NCBI GenBank assembly: GCA_032164245.1
Contig: JAVMKO010000189.1
Span: 92,568-156,567 of the forward strand
DNA: 64,000 bases
Origin: Sternotherus odoratus
Taxonomy: Eukaryota > Chordata > Testudines > Kinosternidae
Direction of reading: 5' to 3'
This document shows positions 61,023 to 64,000 of this stretch, piece by piece; the first letter of the stretch is position 1; each line of letters begins with the position of its first letter. The position numbers and the translations under genes are program-made. The notes under the pieces are model-generated. The model worked only from the letters and a program-made list of their open reading frames with translations. It was not told where the DNA came from and ran no database searches.

Positions 61023-61073
61023 TTCCCGGAATCAGCCCAGTGCTAGGAAAGGCGCCGGCTGCTTTCGGTTTCC
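61023..61073 (+). promoter_or_regulatory. Third ISRE/GAS module, inverted
   Basis: GAS TTCCCGGAA (61023-61031) and ISRE CTTTCGGTTTCC (61062-61073), 30 bp apart as in GBP-A, with matching flanks (GTCAGATGG, GCCGGCGCC). Orientation is opposite to GBP-A and GBP-B, so it would serve a plus-strand gene. None is visible to the window end. Confidence 0.55.
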
Positions 61074-61289
61074 ATCTGACTGTCAGGGGTTTGCAGCCGC
61101 ACCTTGGACACCTCTGAAAACATCCGCTCCCTGCGCGGCCAAAGAGCCCCCTGAACAGTGCGGGCAGGTCTGGGCTGGGTTAGAACCGGACCTGGGGCAG
61201 AGACGGGCCATGAAAATAGGTGGAGGGGGGGAGGAGACATTGGTCAGCCCGGCGGGGGATGTGACCGAGGTCTGAACACTCCCAACAAA

Positions 61290-61650
61290 GGGCCTTCACA
61301 TGGCACCAAACCAGGGGCCACCCCATGAAATGAATAAACCCAACAACAGGAAGGATTCCCTCTCCCAAGGCACCGTTAACCTGTGGAACTCACTGCCAGG
61401 GGATGTTGTGGAGGTCAGAAGTAGAACGGGGTGCAGAGAGAACTAGATGAGTTCCTGGAGGATCGGTCTAGCGGTGGCTATTAGCCAGGATGGTCAGGGA
61501 GGCCCCCCCCCCCCCGGCTCTGGGTGTCCGGAGGGGATGGAGCACGTGACAATGACCTGTTCTGTGCGCTCCCTCTGACGCAGGTGGCACGGTCCATGCT
61601 CAGAAGACAGGCCCTGGGGCCAGATGGGGCTGGATGGGCCATGGGGCTGC
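61290..61650 (+). mobile_element. CR1 LINE 3' fragment, sense
   Basis: GTTAACCTGTGGAACTCACT, GGATGTTGTGGAGGTCAGAA, AACTAGATGAGTTCCTGGAG, GGCTATTAGCCAGGATGGTC and AATGACCTGTTCTGTGCGCT are the standard CR1 tail in sense direction, diverged and non-coding. Confidence 0.85.
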
Positions 61651-62180
61651 CCCCCCGTCTGGCTGTTCTGGTGGCGCTGGCCCTGGGGGGTGGGGGGTGC
61701 CTAGCTGCAGGGGCGGGGGGCTTGGCTGGGAATGTCCCGCTGCGGGGGGGAGGGGGGGACTCAGTACTGGTGCTGGCCCAGGGAGCAGTCGGTCCAGTCT
61801 AGATTTCAATGCCCCATTGCTGGGGACTCCCCAGCGGTTCTGAGCCAGCGTCGAGCTGCCCCAAAGGTGCCGTGGAGCGAGGTTATCCCAGCACAGGCCC
61901 TGGGGCCGGGCGATCCCCTGGCACGGCCTTTGCCAGCAGCGGGCCGGGGGCACTGAGCCGCCCTGGCAGATTTCCCAGGGGGCTGGCGGGGGGCTCGGGG
62001 GCACCCCAGATGGGCAATGTCCAGGGACGTTTTAACACTGAGGATCATGGCCTGGGACACGGGGACACCCCCCCCTCGCCCGCTCCACACCCCGAGAGCA
62101 GTTAGCACTTCCCTGACCTTCTTCCCGCTGTCCTGTGCCCCCACCTCCGCCGAGAGCAGGCGCCTCATCCCGGGGGAGAC
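61651..62180. other. Intergenic, nothing recognised
   Basis: No gene signature seen. A divergent GBP first exon was looked for here and not found. Confidence 0.45.
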
Positions 62181-62184
62181 ACAG

Positions 62185-62520
62185 ACCAGGACTCCTGGGT
62201 TCTCTCCCTGGCTCGGGGAGGAGGGTCCAGTGGTTAGAGCAGGGGGGTTGGGACTAGGACTCCTGGGTTCTCTCCCTGGCTCGGGGAGGAGGGTCCAGTG
62301 GTTAGAGCAGGGGGGTTGGGACTAGGACTCCTGGGTTCTCTCCCTGGCTCGGGGAGGAGGGTCCAGTGGTTAGAGCAGGGGGGTTGGGACTAGGACTCCT
62401 GGGTTCTCTCCCTGGCTCGGGGAGGAGGGTCCAGTGGTTAGAGCAGGGGGTTGGGACTAGGACTCCCGGGTTCTCTCCCTGGCTCGGGGAGGGGGGTCCA
62501 GTGGGTTAGAGTTGGGGGGC
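62185..62520 (+). repeat. SINE-head tandem array, five units
   Basis: Regular units of about 68-70 bp: ACTCCTGGGTTCTCTCCCTG, GCTCGGGGAGGAGGGTCCAG, TGGTTAGAGCAGGGGGGTTG, GGACTAGG. Confidence 0.88.
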
Positions 62521-63925
62521 TGGGAGTTAGTGGACCCCAAAGGTATTAAACTCACTTCAGTCGGGTTTCCATGGCTGCCTGGGGTCTGCCCAGGATCTCG
62601 TCGGAGGGGACGGCCCACAGGTGCGGGCGCCCCAACCTCCGTCTGTGCCCATCCCCTGCCGAGGGACCTGCTGCGGCCCTGCTGCCTGGCGCCCCTTGGG
62701 GTTCACTGCGGTGGGGGGGGTCCCCAGCGAGTCCTGCTGGGGCGTCTGCTGAAGGCCTGAGACTCCACAGCCGACGCCGTGGCCACCCAGAGCCGGGCAG
62801 CGCTTCCCCTCAGCCCAGATCCCCCAGGTTCCCCGGCTCTGGGCAGGGCGAGGGGCGCACTGTCCTCCGGCTGACTCACCCGCCGGGCTCCAAGCCCCTG
62901 AGCGGGAGGGAGCCGCCCGGGGGCCGGCGTACACGGGCGCTGAGACCAGTGATGGCTCGTGGCCCGAGGAGCCCGCAGCCCCCCCCCACGCCCTGCCTGA
63001 GCCTGGCACCCGCTGGAAAAGGGGCCAAGCCCAAGGGGTGCCGACCGCCTCCCGAGCGGAGCCTCCCGCGGCTCATTTCCAACCCCCCGAGGCTTGTTTC
63101 GAGGAAGAGGGGATGAGAGAGTCGCGCTCTCCCCCCCCCGCCCGGCCCCGATTCCTCTGGGGCAGCTGGCCCAGGAGGTGAATAAAATCAACCCCTGGGA
63201 CAAGGGGACAGGAGGAAGGAAACTCCCCCGGCCCCATCTGCAGCGAAGGCGGGACAGGGAGGCAACTCGGTGAGCGCACAGCATGGAGACCAGGGACTCC
63301 GAGCAAGAGCCGCAGGGAACTCGGGGAGCAGAGAAGCCGGGGAGCAGTGCGTGAGGGGGGATCTCTGCTCCGGATGTCAAGGAACCTGCCCGCACCCCCA
63401 GCTCAGCGGTTTCCAGACCCGTTCTAGTCATAAATCCTTTACTGGGAGCCAAGACAGTGAATCTCCCCAACTGCGTGGAGAGCTCCCTCCACAGAACACG
63501 GCCCCTCGCCGGGGCGATCAGCCCCTCCCGCCTGAACAGAACCCCGCTGGTTACGCCCTCGCTTACAGATCGAGTGTCCCCCAAGAACCAGGGTTGTTCC
63601 CCTACAAACCCCCCAACCCAGGCTCCAGTCAGTGCTGAGGCCTGGATCCAAACTCTGCGTCAGCTCCACCGGGAGGTCGTCTTCTCCTGACTGATCGCGC
63701 TGGGGGCTCTGCCTGACTCCAGCCTCCCACCCCCACCTGGGACCCCCGCTGGATTCCAGCTTCACGGAGTGGGGAGACCCCAACTCGCGCTCGCTCTCCG
63801 TGTCGCCTCCTGACCCCGACTCGTGGGACCAGTCAGCGTTTTCTAATCACATTTACTATTCTCCCTGCTTTGTTTGTTTGGCTCCCCTCGTTACCTGGCA
63901 AGAAATAACTTTCCCAATTAAGGTT
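62521..63925. other. Intergenic, nothing recognised
   Basis: Non-repetitive, moderately GC-rich. Open frames on both strands overlap each other and show no family pattern. Confidence 0.45.
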
Positions 63926-63930
63926 GCTGC

Positions 63931-64000
63931 TCTCTCTGTCTCTCTCGCTCTGTCTCTCTCGCTCCCTCTCTCTCTCTGTGTCTCTCTCTCTCTGTCTCTC
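63931..64000. repeat. TCTCTG/TC microsatellite
   Basis: CTCTCTGTCTCTCTCGCTCT-type run continuing to the window edge. Confidence 0.9.

Overview
This is vertebrate nuclear DNA. It is very GC-rich, has intron-containing genes, and is dense in minisatellites, CR1 LINE fragments, tRNA-derived (MIR/CORE-type) SINE heads and solo LTRs of one family. CR1 3' ends together with MIR-type SINEs suggest a turtle, or less likely a crocodilian, probably a small GC-rich chromosome. The species call is inference. All four recognisable genes lie on the minus strand. Exon limits were placed by hand from GT/GC-AG sites, codon phase and the family's protein pattern.

Layout. Bases 1-1300 are a near-identical inverted copy of 9182-10481 and end at an exact 200-N gap (1301-1500). 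Each arm holds an LTR and a short signal-peptide first exon (1215-1293 plus, 9181-9265 minus). Bases 1501-9180 and 10592-17100 hold minisatellites, SINE-head arrays and CR1 fragments, with no recognised gene. RPS19 follows (17141-20237, with promoter to about 21180); all five coding exons match the known exon lengths except for one extra G. Next is an adenosine-receptor-family GPCR (22333-23589) whose DRY motif and key agonist-contact residues are replaced. LTR copies fill 24361-27156. Two tandem guanylate-binding protein (GBP) genes follow: GBP-A (28685-44381, 628 aa) and GBP-B (48492-59590, 625 aa). GBP-A intron 5 alone is about 9.9 kb and contains about 8.2 kb of two minisatellites. The last 3 kb holds a CR1 fragment, a SINE-head array and a TC-rich microsatellite.

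Regulation. Both GBP genes have ISRE-like elements (and a GAS in GBP-A) upstream of a probable non-coding first exon, as expected for interferon-induced GTPases. A third copy of the ISRE/GAS module sits inverted at 61023-61073, facing out of the window. RPS19 has a pyrimidine-tract start and a cluster of CRE, ETS and CCAAT motifs. Several minisatellites are arrays of protein-binding motifs: about 31 CTCF-like cores at 53500-54875 and about ten palindromic CCAAT boxes at 30480-30890.

The most unusual single object is a perfect 131-bp palindrome (32299-32429) made of two inverted copies of the LTR 5' terminus and flanked by a 5-bp direct repeat, the same target-site length as the full-size LTRs here.
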